A stretch of 6,677 bases of DNA from Hyphomicrobiales bacterium (GCA_013812985.1 JACCSN010000451.1:1-6677), one strand, 5' to 3'. Positions 1 to 5,984 are shown, counted from the first letter of the stretch. Notes: generated from the sequence alone by a model not told the origin. A program made the numbers and translations.

Positions 1-279
1 GCGGCGATCATCATTCTGACCCCGGTGCTGCTGCCGATCATGCAGGTGAGCGGCCTCGATCCCATGCATATGGGCGTGATCATCGTGCTCACCATGATGA
101 TCGGCCTGTTGACCCCGCCCTTCGGCATGGTCCTGTTCGTGCTGAACCGCATCTCGGGCATCTCGCTCCACCGCATCGTCGTGGCGGTGGTGCCGTTTCT
201 CATACCGCTGATTGCCGTCGACGTGTTGCTTCTCTTCTTCCCGGTGCTGGTGCTTTTCCTGCCCCGGCTCATCATGTGA
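1..279 (+). CDS. TRAP transporter large permease, DctM type (C-terminal fragment)
   Basis: Open from the window edge, with 92 residues visible before the stop; the N-terminal three quarters or more lie upstream. The large TRAP subunit is the multi-span inner-membrane protein that moves a carboxylate or related solute using an ion gradient, together with a small permease and a periplasmic binding protein. The sequence shows the family's C-terminal signature: the ILTPVLLPIM segment, then GVIIVLTMMIGLLTPPFGM (about residues 25-43) and VLFVLNRISGI. A final very hydrophobic span rich in Leu, Val and Phe (about residues 60-87) follows. The family assignment is secure; the solute cannot be read from this end. 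The next gene starts 18 bp after the stop, so permease and aldolase are very probably one transcript. Family members usually run about 425-450 residues, so the truncation is only the window edge. Confidence 0.93.
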   Translation, partial: AAIIILTPVLLPIMQVSGLDPMHMGVIIVLTMMIGLLTPPFGMVLFVLNRISGISLHRIVVAVVPFLIPLIAVDVLLLFFPVLVLFLPRLIM

Positions 280-297
280 ATAACGGACCATCCTGAA

Positions 298-1188
298 ATG
301 ACCTCGGCCCCCATCCGCCTCGCCCCCGCCCTGAAGGCCGCCGAGCGCGGCGGCTATGCGCTTGGCTCCTTCGCGCCGCGCTACACCAGCATGATTCAGC
401 CGATCCTGAGAGCCGGGAACAAGACCCGCTCACCGCTGATCGTGCAGGTGTCGCAGCGCGAGCTTGAGCGCTATGCGGTCTCGGTCCGGCAGTTCGCGGA
501 CGCGTTCTTCGCGGCGCTCGAGACCGAGCAGCCCAGTGTGCCCGTCGTATTGCATCTCGACCACACATTTGAACTCAGCGTCATCGAGCAGGCGATCGGT
601 GCCGGATTCACCTCCGTGATGATCGATCAATCTGCAAAACCGCTCGAGGAGAATATCGCCGTGAGCGCCGAGGTTGTCCGCCTCGCCCACCCCCGAAGCG
701 TTTCGGTCGAAGCGGAGCTGGGCAAGATCGGCACGACCGACTTCGTCGAGACGGACGAGGACGAGGAGCACTTCACCGATCCCGAGGAAGCGGAACGTTT
801 CGTGTCGGAGACCGGCGTCGACGCCTTGGCGGTCGCGGTCGGAACCGCGCACGGCCACTACACGACGCGTCAGCCGCGCGTCGACCTGGCGCGCCTGCGG
901 GCAATTCGCCGGCTGACCGATGTTCACCTCGTGCTGCATGGAGGCTCCGGAGTGCCCGCGTCAATGATCCACGACGCCATTCGTCTGCCCGGCGGCGGCA
1001 TCAGCAAGGTCAACATCGCAACCGATCTCGAGCACGCGATGCTGACGGCGCTCGGCCTGTCGGAGCGTTTGACCGACGCGGCCTGCCGCGCCTTGCCGGC
1101 CGATGCGATGGAGCGCGCCCAGAATGCCGTGGAGCGCACGGTCGTCGACAAGATCGAGACCTACTTGCTCAGCGCGGGGCGAGCTTGA
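298..1188 (+). CDS. Class II (zinc) ketose-bisphosphate aldolase, GatY/KbaY-like
   Basis: A 296-residue TIM-barrel aldolase, a normal length for the family, predicted to cleave a phosphorylated ketose or sugar acid into a triose phosphate and an aldehyde in the cytoplasm. Visible active-site elements, by analogy with GatY/KbaY: HLDH (86-89, catalytic Asp88 and zinc ligand His89), VEAELG (137-142), GTAHG (zinc ligand His185), LHGGSG (zinc ligand His214, phosphate-binding loop) and KVNIATD (237-243, phosphate and K+ site). The block from about 155 to 188 closely follows the GatY/KbaY pattern of a TDPEEA-like segment leading to GTAHG. One oddity is that the usual GAFN near the N-terminus reads GSFA (22-25), losing the conserved Asn, so the substrate may differ from tagatose or fructose bisphosphate. 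The Shine-Dalgarno is weak (CGGA, 284-287), which suggests coupling to the permease stop 18 bp away. The phosphate loop implies a phosphorylated substrate, yet no kinase is visible here. Confidence 0.92.
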   Translation: MTSAPIRLAPALKAAERGGYALGSFAPRYTSMIQPILRAGNKTRSPLIVQVSQRELERYAVSVRQFADAFFAALETEQPSVPVVLHLDHTFELSVIEQAIGAGFTSVMIDQSAKPLEENIAVSAEVVRLAHPRSVSVEAELGKIGTTDFVETDEDEEHFTDPEEAERFVSETGVDALAVAVGTAHGHYTTRQPRVDLARLRAIRRLTDVHLVLHGGSGVPASMIHDAIRLPGGGISKVNIATDLEHAMLTALGLSERLTDAACRALPADAMERAQNAVERTVVDKIETYLLSAGRA

Positions 1189-1230
1189 TCTCGGCCGCGC
1201 AACCCGCGACGGTCCAGCTTAGCGGGGGGC

Positions 1231-1236
1231 GGGGAG
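1231..1236 (+). promoter_or_regulatory. Ribosome binding site that fixes the repressor start
   Basis: GGGGAG lies 5 nt before the ATG at 1242. It favours that ATG over the in-frame TTG at 1185, which lies inside the aldolase stop region and has no comparable purine tract. Confidence 0.65.
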
Positions 1237-1241
1237 CCGGA

Positions 1242-2036
1242 ATGCTGGGCGCGGAACGAAATAGGCAGCTGCGCCGGCGCATCCTCGAGCGCGGCAGCAT
1301 CCGCGTTTCAGAAGAGGCAAAGCTGTTCGGCGTGTCCGATGAGACGATCCGGCGCGCCATCAAGCTCTTCGCCGCCGAGGGCGTGGCCGATCCGGTCTTC
1401 GGTGGCGCCGTCCTCAGGGCTTCGTCGGCCGCACCCGGGCTCCCGCCGGTGGGCGAGCGTCACCGCATGCAGGAACGCGCGAAGGACGCCATCGGAGCGG
1501 CCGCCGCGCGCCTTGTGGAATCGGGGCAGACCATCATCATCGACGCCGGGACAACGACGCTCGCCGCCGCACGGCACCTTCGCCAGCACCGCGGATTGAC
1601 CATCATCACCAACAGCATTCCGGTGGCCCAGCTCTCCGCCGAAATAGCAGAATCGGTCACCTATGTAATCGGCGGCAAGCTGGTTCCGGGATCGCTGAGC
1701 ATGATCGGCCCCCAAGCGGAACGCGATCTTGCTAAGATCAGCGCGGATTGGGCGTTCATCGGCGCGGCGGCGATCAGCGTCGATAGCGGCTTCACCAGCG
1801 CCGATCCATACGAGGCCGAGGTCAAGCGTGCGATGATCCGCGTGGCGCGCCGAACGGTCGTTGTCGCCGACCACACGAAATTCGGCGCCCGCCGCTTTGC
1901 AAGCTTCGCCCGCGCCGATGACATCGACTGCTTGGTTACAACCAGCGGCTGCCCTGAAGAGGTCCCGCCCTGGCTGGAGGCGGCGGGCGTCACGCTGCTG
2001 CTATGCGACCCGCTCCCCGAGGAGATCAGTGCATGA
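1242..2036 (+). CDS. DeoR-family transcriptional repressor
   Basis: A 264-residue regulator with an N-terminal DeoR winged helix-turn-helix (about residues 5-60; the recognition helix contains SDETIRRAI, 32-40) and a C-terminal DeoRC sensor domain of the sugar-phosphate-isomerase-like fold. Sensor motifs are all present: DAGTTT (101-106), ITNS (122-125), DWAFIGA (169-175), EAEVKRAMI (191-199) and ADHTKFG (209-215). DeoR proteins typically repress a neighbouring carbohydrate operon and are released by a phosphorylated intermediate. Here the likely target is its own operon, whose promoter lies upstream of the window. The start at ATG 1242 is chosen for its GGGGAG site and because the resulting N-terminus (MLGAERNRQLRRRILERG) matches the family. 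A TTG start at 1185 would add 19 unconserved residues. The region after the helix reads RRAI where RRDL is common, a small deviation. Its last bases overlap the next gene as ATGA. Confidence 0.93.
   Translation: MLGAERNRQLRRRILERGSIRVSEEAKLFGVSDETIRRAIKLFAAEGVADPVFGGAVLRASSAAPGLPPVGERHRMQERAKDAIGAAAARLVESGQTIIIDAGTTTLAAARHLRQHRGLTIITNSIPVAQLSAEIAESVTYVIGGKLVPGSLSMIGPQAERDLAKISADWAFIGAAAISVDSGFTSADPYEAEVKRAMIRVARRTVVVADHTKFGARRFASFARADDIDCLVTTSGCPEEVPPWLEAAGVTLLLCDPLPEEISA
2019..2024 (+). promoter_or_regulatory. Ribosome binding site of the racemase-like gene
   Basis: GAGGAG lies 8 nt before ATG 2033, inside the 3' end of the repressor gene. It supports 2033 rather than the in-frame ATG at 2003, which has no purine-rich sequence at a suitable distance. 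Confidence 0.65.
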
Positions 2037-2710
2037 ACGCCGCACCGCGTATCGGCGTGATCCACACGTCCCCGGCGACCGTCGACCTTTTCGGCCGTCT
2101 CCTCCGCGCGCGGATCCCCGGCGCGACGGTGATCAACCTCCTCGACGATTCCATCCTGCCCGAACTCCACGACAATGGCGGCGACCTCGCCGCTGTCGAG
2201 CCGCGCTGGCGCGATTATGCGCGCATAATCTCGGGCCAGGGCGTCGACATCATTCTCAATGCCTGTTCCTCGATCGGCGAGCTTTGCGCCCGGGTTCAGA
2301 CGGATGTTCCGCAGCGTATCGTCCGCGTCGATGCCGCGATGGCGCGTGAAGCGGTGCGCCGGGGAGGGCGCATCGCCGTGGTGGCGACCCTCTCCACCAC
2401 GTTGAGGCCGACGAGCGAGATCGTCGTCCAGACTGCCGATGCGCTCGGCGAAACCGTCCTGCTCGAGAGCACTCTCGTCGATGGGGCCTATCCTGCCCTG
2501 ATCGCGGGCGATCCGGCGCGCCACGATGAACTCGTCGCGGCCGCGCTCAAGCGGGCGATCCACGCCAACGACGTTGTCGTGCTGGCGCAAGCGTCGATGG
2601 CCAGGGCCCTGCCAGGCCTGCCGGAAGCGGACCGGGCAAAGGTGCTCGCCAGTCCGAGTTTCGCGGTCGAGGACGTCGCAGCGGGTCTGGCGACCACGGG
2701 CGCGGCCTAG
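2033..2710 (+). CDS. Asp/Glu/hydantoin racemase-superfamily protein with one catalytic Cys
   Basis: A 225-residue cytoplasmic protein with the two-domain Asp/Glu racemase fold pattern: an N-terminal strand IGVIHTSPATV (7-17), NACSSIGE (76-83) carrying the first catalytic-type Cys78, GRIAVVATLSTTLRPT (112-127) opening the second half, and VVVLAQASMAR (181-191). Two-base racemases of this superfamily carry a second Cys in the last motif (for example LGCxGM or LGCTHYP). Here the aligned position is Gln186, so a standard two-cysteine racemization is unlikely. Related one-cysteine members include decarboxylases and isomerases, so the reaction is left open. The gene starts at ATG 2033 and overlaps the repressor stop by four bases (ATGA), so the two are translationally coupled. 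It is the last gene of the operon and its product probably acts in the same catabolic route as the aldolase. Family confidence is high; function is unknown. Confidence 0.85.
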   Translation: MNAAPRIGVIHTSPATVDLFGRLLRARIPGATVINLLDDSILPELHDNGGDLAAVEPRWRDYARIISGQGVDIILNACSSIGELCARVQTDVPQRIVRVDAAMAREAVRRGGRIAVVATLSTTLRPTSEIVVQTADALGETVLLESTLVDGAYPALIAGDPARHDELVAAALKRAIHANDVVVLAQASMARALPGLPEADRAKVLASPSFAVEDVAAGLATTGAA

Positions 2711-2739
2711 CAAGGTTCGGCGCGGAGGGCCAAAGCGTA

Positions 2740-2773
2740 AGGGCAGCCGCACGTTTCGGCAACGCGGCGCCCT
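2740..2773. terminator. Hairpin between convergent genes, possible terminator
   Basis: AGGGC-A-GCCGC pairs with GCGGC-GCCCT: ten base pairs with one bulged A and a 13-nt loop, 30 bp after the racemase-like stop. No T-run follows on either strand, so intrinsic termination is only possible, not shown. The right arm can instead pair with CAGGGC at 2795-2800. Confidence 0.35.
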
Positions 2774-2890
2774 GCCTCAAATCTTACTGCACTTCAGGGC
2801 AGAGCGAGCATTCTAGTGCGTGATGATGTCGAAAAACTGTTTCGCTCGGCGGACGGGATGAAGAAACTTCTGAAGCAGTCGCGAGCTGAT

Positions 2891-3376
2891 CTATTGTCGC
2901 TTGAGCGCATGGGCTTCTATCGCGCTTTTCAGTCCGCTGGGCGTGACTGGCTTCGATAGGATGCGGCTGCCGGGGAGGGCGGCTTCGACACGGGTCCGGG
3001 TAGCGGCGTCGCTATATGCGCTTACGAAAATGATCTCCACGTCCCCCGTCGATCGGATCTGTTGGGCGGCCGCGATGCCGTTGATGCCAACACCCAGATT
3101 GATGTCCATCAAGACGAAGTCGGGCTTCTGGAGGCTGAATTCCTCCAGCGCGCTTTCCCCGGAAGAGACGATGCCAGTGACTTCATATCCGATTTCCTCG
3201 AGCACCGATTCCAGGTGCATGGCCACAAACAGTTCATCTTCCACGATCATGACCCGTAGCCTCCGCTGGTCGGTGGCTCCATCGTCCGACGGGTCATTGA
3301 GGGGCGGCCGTGGCCGGTGTCCCTCGGAACCGAAAAGAGCTTCGCTGGCCCGCATGACGCCGCGCAGGAGGATCAT
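2891..3376 (-). CDS. Single-domain (CheY-like) response regulator
   Basis: A 161-residue protein with a receiver domain (about residues 40-158) and no output domain. Key residues are all present: acidic pair Glu46-Asp47 in MIVEDE, phosphoacceptor Asp91 in LMDINL, Ser119 at the switch Ser/Thr position (FVSAYSD), Tyr121 and the conserved Lys142 in SKPVTP. It is expected to take phosphate from the kinase encoded just upstream and act by protein contact, as a phosphate sink or by passing phosphate on. The ATG at 3376 lies 4 nt after the kinase stop, which favours coupling; ATG 3427, inside the kinase gene, and ATG 3355 are alternatives. Roughly 40 residues before the receiver are Pro/Asp-rich and unconserved in appearance. 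There is no PFxFATGY motif, so it is not an SdrG-like FATGUY regulator. The arrangement resembles LovR beside LovK (established for Caulobacter), but that is analogy. Confidence 0.88.
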   Translation of the reverse strand: MILLRGVMRASEALFGSEGHRPRPPLNDPSDDGATDQRRLRVMIVEDELFVAMHLESVLEEIGYEVTGIVSSGESALEEFSLQKPDFVLMDINLGVGINGIAAAQQIRSTGDVEIIFVSAYSDAATRTRVEAALPGSRILSKPVTPSGLKSAIEAHALKRQ

Positions 3377-3380
3377 CGCA

Positions 3381-4988
3381 TCAATCCAAAGAACGCGACG
3401 GGAATTCGATCCGGTATTCCACCCCATCCGACCGCCAATCCGCGATGACCATGCCGCGCAGCTCGTGACGGACTGTCGCTTCGATCATCTTCGATCCGAA
3501 GCCCGCGCGTGTGGGAGGGCCGTTCAGCAGAACCCCCATCTCACGCCAGCGGATCACCACGCGGCCCGTATCGCCGGCCCGCTCGAGGGTCCAGCTCAGC
3601 GATATGTGACCGTCGGAGGTGGCCAGGGCGCCGTATTTCAGAGCGTTCGTGATCAGTTCGTGCAGGATCATGCTCATCGAAAGCGCGGCTCGTGGTTCGA
3701 GCATCACGGCGGGGCCGCTCAGCGCCAGCCGCGGCCCGCAAGGCACCGCATGGGACGAGAACAGTCCCTCCGCGAGCCCGCCGAGCGGCGTCGTCTCCCA
3801 ATTGGCGGCGGTGAGCAGAGTGTAGGTATGGGCCAAGGACGAGAGTCGGCCAAGGAAGCTCTCGGAGAAGCTCTGGATTGAAGGGCTCGCGCGCGCCGTC
3901 TGCGCCGCGATGCCCATCACCACTGTTAGCATGTTCTTGACGCGGTGGTTCAGCTCCGCGAGCAAGAGCGCCTGGTGCCGCTCGACGCGTTTGCGTTCAG
4001 CCACTTCCTGCTCGAGCGCGAGCTTTTCTTTTCGGAGCATGTCCTCGGATTGAATCCGTTCGAACACGCGCCCGACCTGATCGCCAATTGTGCGAACGGT
4101 CAGCAGGAGCTCCGGGTCGGGTCTAGCGGGATGTTCGCTGAAGAACTCCAGCACGGCGATGACCCGCCCGGCGCTCTTTACCGGGAATGCAAAACCAGCG
4201 CGGACGCCGAGTTCTCGGGACATGCGCGCCCGGAAAAACGCCGGGTTCGTGTCCAGGTTGGACATCCAGACAGGCTCGCCGCTTTGCAGAGCTTGGCCCG
4301 GAAGGCCTACGCCAATCGAAAATTCAACGCCGGCGGTCACCTCCGTCAGCATCTGAAACTTTTCGGGTGAATCAAGTCGCCATATGGCAGTCGATTCCAG
4401 CCGCATTGGCGCGGCTTCGGAGGGGATCAAGGCGTGGCCAATGGGCCAGCCGGTCATCTCGCAGATCGCCTCCAGAGATGCGGTCAATGCGTCGTGCAAA
4501 GACCCGGTCTGGGCCGCCAAGCCGGTGACCCGCCAGAGTAAATTCGCGTCTCGCAATTGACGTTCGAGGAGCTCTTCCGCCCGGCGGCGCTCTGAGATAT
4601 CACGCAGAAAGCCAAGGAAATTGGTCCGGCCCGCTAGATCCGTCGGCGTAACCGAAAGCTCGATGGGGAATTCGCGCCCGCTTTTGTGCAGCGCCGTAAT
4701 CTCGATCCGCTGTCGCAAGATTGGACCCTGCCCGGTGTCCAGATAGTGCGCGAGCCCTCGGTTGTGCGCCTCCCGATACCGAGGCGGAATGATCAGGTCC
4801 GCCATGAGTTGACCGACAGCTTCGCTCGAAGTCCAGCCGAAGGTTGCTTCCGCCATGCGGTTCCAGTCGACCACGGCGCCTTCGGCATCCATCACCACCA
4901 CCGCGTCGAGCGCTGTTTCCAGCACAGTACGCAGAGCCTCGCCGGAGGTGATTTCCGCGTCGGGGACGCTTTTGGCGACAAGCTCCAT
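3381..4988 (-). CDS. PAS-GAF sensor histidine kinase, HWE/HisKA_2 family
   Basis: A 535-residue kinase with no signal peptide or membrane span, so probably cytoplasmic. Domains in order: PAS (about 18-135, ending in FLGFLRDISERRRAEE), GAF (about 155-310), a short coiled linker (312-340), then the HWE catalytic core. The phosphoacceptor is His348 in LNHRVKN; the ATP-binding N-box is HELITNALKYGAL (443-455, Asn448). The HWE hallmark W-x-E is WRE (481-483), followed by GFGSKMI (496-502). The PAS lacks the cysteine motif of LOV flavin domains, so its signal is unknown. The usual GGPPV-like stretch after W-x-E reads GVLLN (485-489), an unusual substitution that could affect nucleotide binding. The start at 4988 has AAGGG 4 nt upstream. 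The stop is 4 nt before the response regulator start. HWE kinases are common in alphaproteobacteria and often feed stress or light signalling; the output here is not shown. Confidence 0.93.
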   Translation of the reverse strand: MELVAKSVPDAEITSGEALRTVLETALDAVVVMDAEGAVVDWNRMAEATFGWTSSEAVGQLMADLIIPPRYREAHNRGLAHYLDTGQGPILRQRIEITALHKSGREFPIELSVTPTDLAGRTNFLGFLRDISERRRAEELLERQLRDANLLWRVTGLAAQTGSLHDALTASLEAICEMTGWPIGHALIPSEAAPMRLESTAIWRLDSPEKFQMLTEVTAGVEFSIGVGLPGQALQSGEPVWMSNLDTNPAFFRARMSRELGVRAGFAFPVKSAGRVIAVLEFFSEHPARPDPELLLTVRTIGDQVGRVFERIQSEDMLRKEKLALEQEVAERKRVERHQALLLAELNHRVKNMLTVVMGIAAQTARASPSIQSFSESFLGRLSSLAHTYTLLTAANWETTPLGGLAEGLFSSHAVPCGPRLALSGPAVMLEPRAALSMSMILHELITNALKYGALATSDGHISLSWTLERAGDTGRVVIRWREMGVLLNGPPTRAGFGSKMIEATVRHELRGMVIADWRSDGVEYRIEFPSRSLD

Positions 4989-4989
4989 G

Positions 4990-5005
4990 GGACCCTTAGA
5001 GGTCC
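4990..5005 (-). promoter_or_regulatory. Hairpin over the kinase ribosome binding site
   Basis: On the transcript, GGACC (5005-5001) can pair with GGTCC (4994-4990) around the loop TCTAAG, one base before the kinase ATG. The Shine-Dalgarno AAGGG (4997-4993) lies partly in the loop and partly in the 3' arm. It also overlaps the TAA stop (4998-4996) of the upstream small ORF. Translation of that ORF would open the hairpin, a layout compatible with coupling. The stem is only five pairs, so this is suggestive. Confidence 0.35.
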
Positions 5006-5148
5006 GCTGTTCTGGCTGGTTTCCGGACGCTAGTTTCTACCAACAAAGGCAGCGTTGGGAATCTCTCGCGCAAGGCAGCCTGGCCCGCAGGGGCGATCCA
5101 TGGCCCTCGGCCCGGCCACAGGCGTTGCTTCAGTGCCGCGCTGATCAT
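4996..5148 (-). CDS. Possible small protein upstream of the kinase (unrecognised)
   Basis: A 50-codon frame between the rraA-like gene and the kinase. It starts at ATG 5148 with a good Shine-Dalgarno (GGAAGGGA, 5161-5154, 5 nt spacing) and stops at TAA 7 nt before the kinase ATG, with the kinase ribosome binding site overlapping the stop. Its product would be basic and soluble, with Trp11, Trp17, several Pro and a run LRERFPTLPLL (26-36). There is no signal peptide and no recognised domain. It does not resemble the anti-sigma factor NepR, which is sometimes found near HWE kinases. About two thirds of its third codon positions are G or C, lower than expected for a highly expressed gene here, and the second half is AT-richer. 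It could be a real small protein, a translated leader controlling the kinase, or chance. A longer start at 5208 exists but has no better support. Confidence 0.35.
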   Translation of the reverse strand: MISAALKQRLWPGRGPWIAPAGQAALRERFPTLPLLVETSVRKPARTADL

Positions 5149-5153
5149 CGACG

Positions 5154-5161
5154 TCCCTTCC
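5154..5161 (-). promoter_or_regulatory. Ribosome binding site of the small ORF
   Basis: GGAAGGGA on the minus strand, 5 nt before ATG 5148. It is one of the strongest Shine-Dalgarno matches in the window and the main argument that the 50-codon frame is translated. Confidence 0.4.
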
Positions 5162-5232
5162 GCTCGCTTTCCTAGGCATGTCCGTCTCGGGGGCGGCTCT
5201 CTGCTCATGCTCCTGAGCGTGCGCCAATCATG

Positions 5233-5892
5233 TCATAAGATCCCATGCCGCGCGAATACGACGGCCAGCTTCTCACCGGCCGCCAGCTCCTCGCGGACGG
5301 TATTTTCCGCCACCACCTTCTCAAGCGAGAGCTCGACCGCCCGCTCGGCAATGCCCGCCGGAATGATGACCACACCATCGACATCGCCGAAAATCCAGTC
5401 CCCCGGCCGTATCGGGACGCCGCCGCATTCCACCGGAACGTCGACAGCCATGACGACGCCGCGCCCTTTGCTGTCCAGCGGGCCGATCCCGCCGGAAAAC
5501 ACCGGGAAGCGCAGTTCCCGGATCAGCCGCACATCGCGCACCAGCCCGTCGGTCACGCAGCCCGCCGCCCCGCGTGCCCGCGCCGCCGTCGTCAGCAGCT
5601 CGCCCCAGGGCCCGATCCGCTCCTCGCGCGGGCAGGCCATGACGGCGATGTCATCCTGAGTCAGGCTGTCCACCAGGGCAATCTCCAGCTCGTAGGGATT
5701 GCTTCCCGGTTCGACGTGGTAGACGGGCATGTAGAGCGCGGTGCGCGCCCGGCCGAACAGGACCAGGCTGTCGTCGAGCGGACGGATTTTTGGCGCCAGC
5801 GCGTGGTGCATGTCGCCGAGCCCGTCGAGGACGTCCGAGACGACGCCGGAATAGAGCTTTGTCCTTGCCTCGGTGATCAGCTTCTCGTCCAT
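5233..5892 (-). CDS. RraA-family protein, HMG/CHA-aldolase-like
   Basis: A 219-residue cytoplasmic protein of the RraA fold. Visible motifs: SDVLDGLG (19-26), GPWGELLTTAARARG (94-108), GAAGCVTDGLVRD (108-120) with the Asp115, Arg119 and Asp120 of the aldolase active-site pattern, and GDWIFGDVDGVVIIP (164-178). In characterised 4-hydroxy-4-methyl-2-oxoglutarate aldolases the Arg-Asp pair and GELL region bind pyruvate and a divalent metal. Members with these residues cleave oxaloacetate-like or hydroxy-oxo-diacids to pyruvate, whereas true RraA regulators of RNase E lack the lyase role. Keeping the full motif favours an enzyme over an RNase inhibitor. The start at ATG 5892 has AGGGA just upstream. 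It follows the TctA gene by 92 bp on the same strand, so transport of a di- or tricarboxylate and its cleavage are probably linked. The exact substrate is inferred only by family. Confidence 0.88.
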   Translation of the reverse strand: MDEKLITEARTKLYSGVVSDVLDGLGDMHHALAPKIRPLDDSLVLFGRARTALYMPVYHVEPGSNPYELEIALVDSLTQDDIAVMACPREERIGPWGELLTTAARARGAAGCVTDGLVRDVRLIRELRFPVFSGGIGPLDSKGRGVVMAVDVPVECGGVPIRPGDWIFGDVDGVVIIPAGIAERAVELSLEKVVAENTVREELAAGEKLAVVFARHGIL

Positions 5893-5937
5893 CGTTCCCT
5901 CGCTGGCGCGGCTCCTGGAGCATGCCGCGGTCTCTTA

Positions 5938-5952
5938 GCCCGTCGACCGGGC
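5938..5952. other. Small GC hairpin in the tctA-rraA spacer
   Basis: GCCCG and CGGGC flank the 5-nt loop TCGAC, 33 bp after the transporter stop. No T-run follows, so it is not a convincing terminator. It could stabilise the upstream message or be chance in GC-rich DNA. No clear promoter was seen between the two genes. Confidence 0.25.
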
Positions 5953-5984
5953 CGGGTCTAACATCAGGAGATCAGCCGGAATGC

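Noticed and set aside
1185..1241. TTG-initiated 19-residue extension of the DeoR repressor
   Set aside because: ATG 1242 has a better ribosome binding site and gives the family-typical N-terminus; the extension is Gly/Ala/Pro-rich without conservation.
1661..2752. Long minus-strand open frame (363 codons) opposite the repressor and racemase-like genes
   Set aside because: It is antisense to two genes with clear family motifs. Its translation is Arg/Asp/Gly-rich with no recognisable domain, as expected for a shadow frame in GC-rich DNA.
2816..2960. Plus-strand GTG frame of 47 codons starting in the convergent spacer
   Set aside because: It has no convincing Shine-Dalgarno, runs antisense into the response regulator and has no recognised relative, although its predicted product looks helical.
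2901..3881. Plus-strand open frame (326 codons) opposite the response regulator and kinase
   Set aside because: The opposite strand encodes intact receiver and HWE motifs. This frame shows no domain and spans the end of one gene and part of the other.
4600..4960. LOV-type photosensor in the kinase PAS domain
   Set aside because: The flavin-binding cysteine motif of LOV domains (GxNCRFLQ) is absent; the domain looks like an ordinary PAS.
4989..5232. General-stress (GGAAC-type) or housekeeping promoter before the kinase module
   Set aside because: I looked on the minus strand for GGAAC with a CGTT partner and for TTGACA/TATAAT-like pairs at normal spacing, and found no match good enough to report.
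5245..5961. Plus-strand open frame (238 codons) opposite the RraA-family gene
   Set aside because: Antisense shadow of a gene with complete conserved motifs; no recognisable protein family in this frame.
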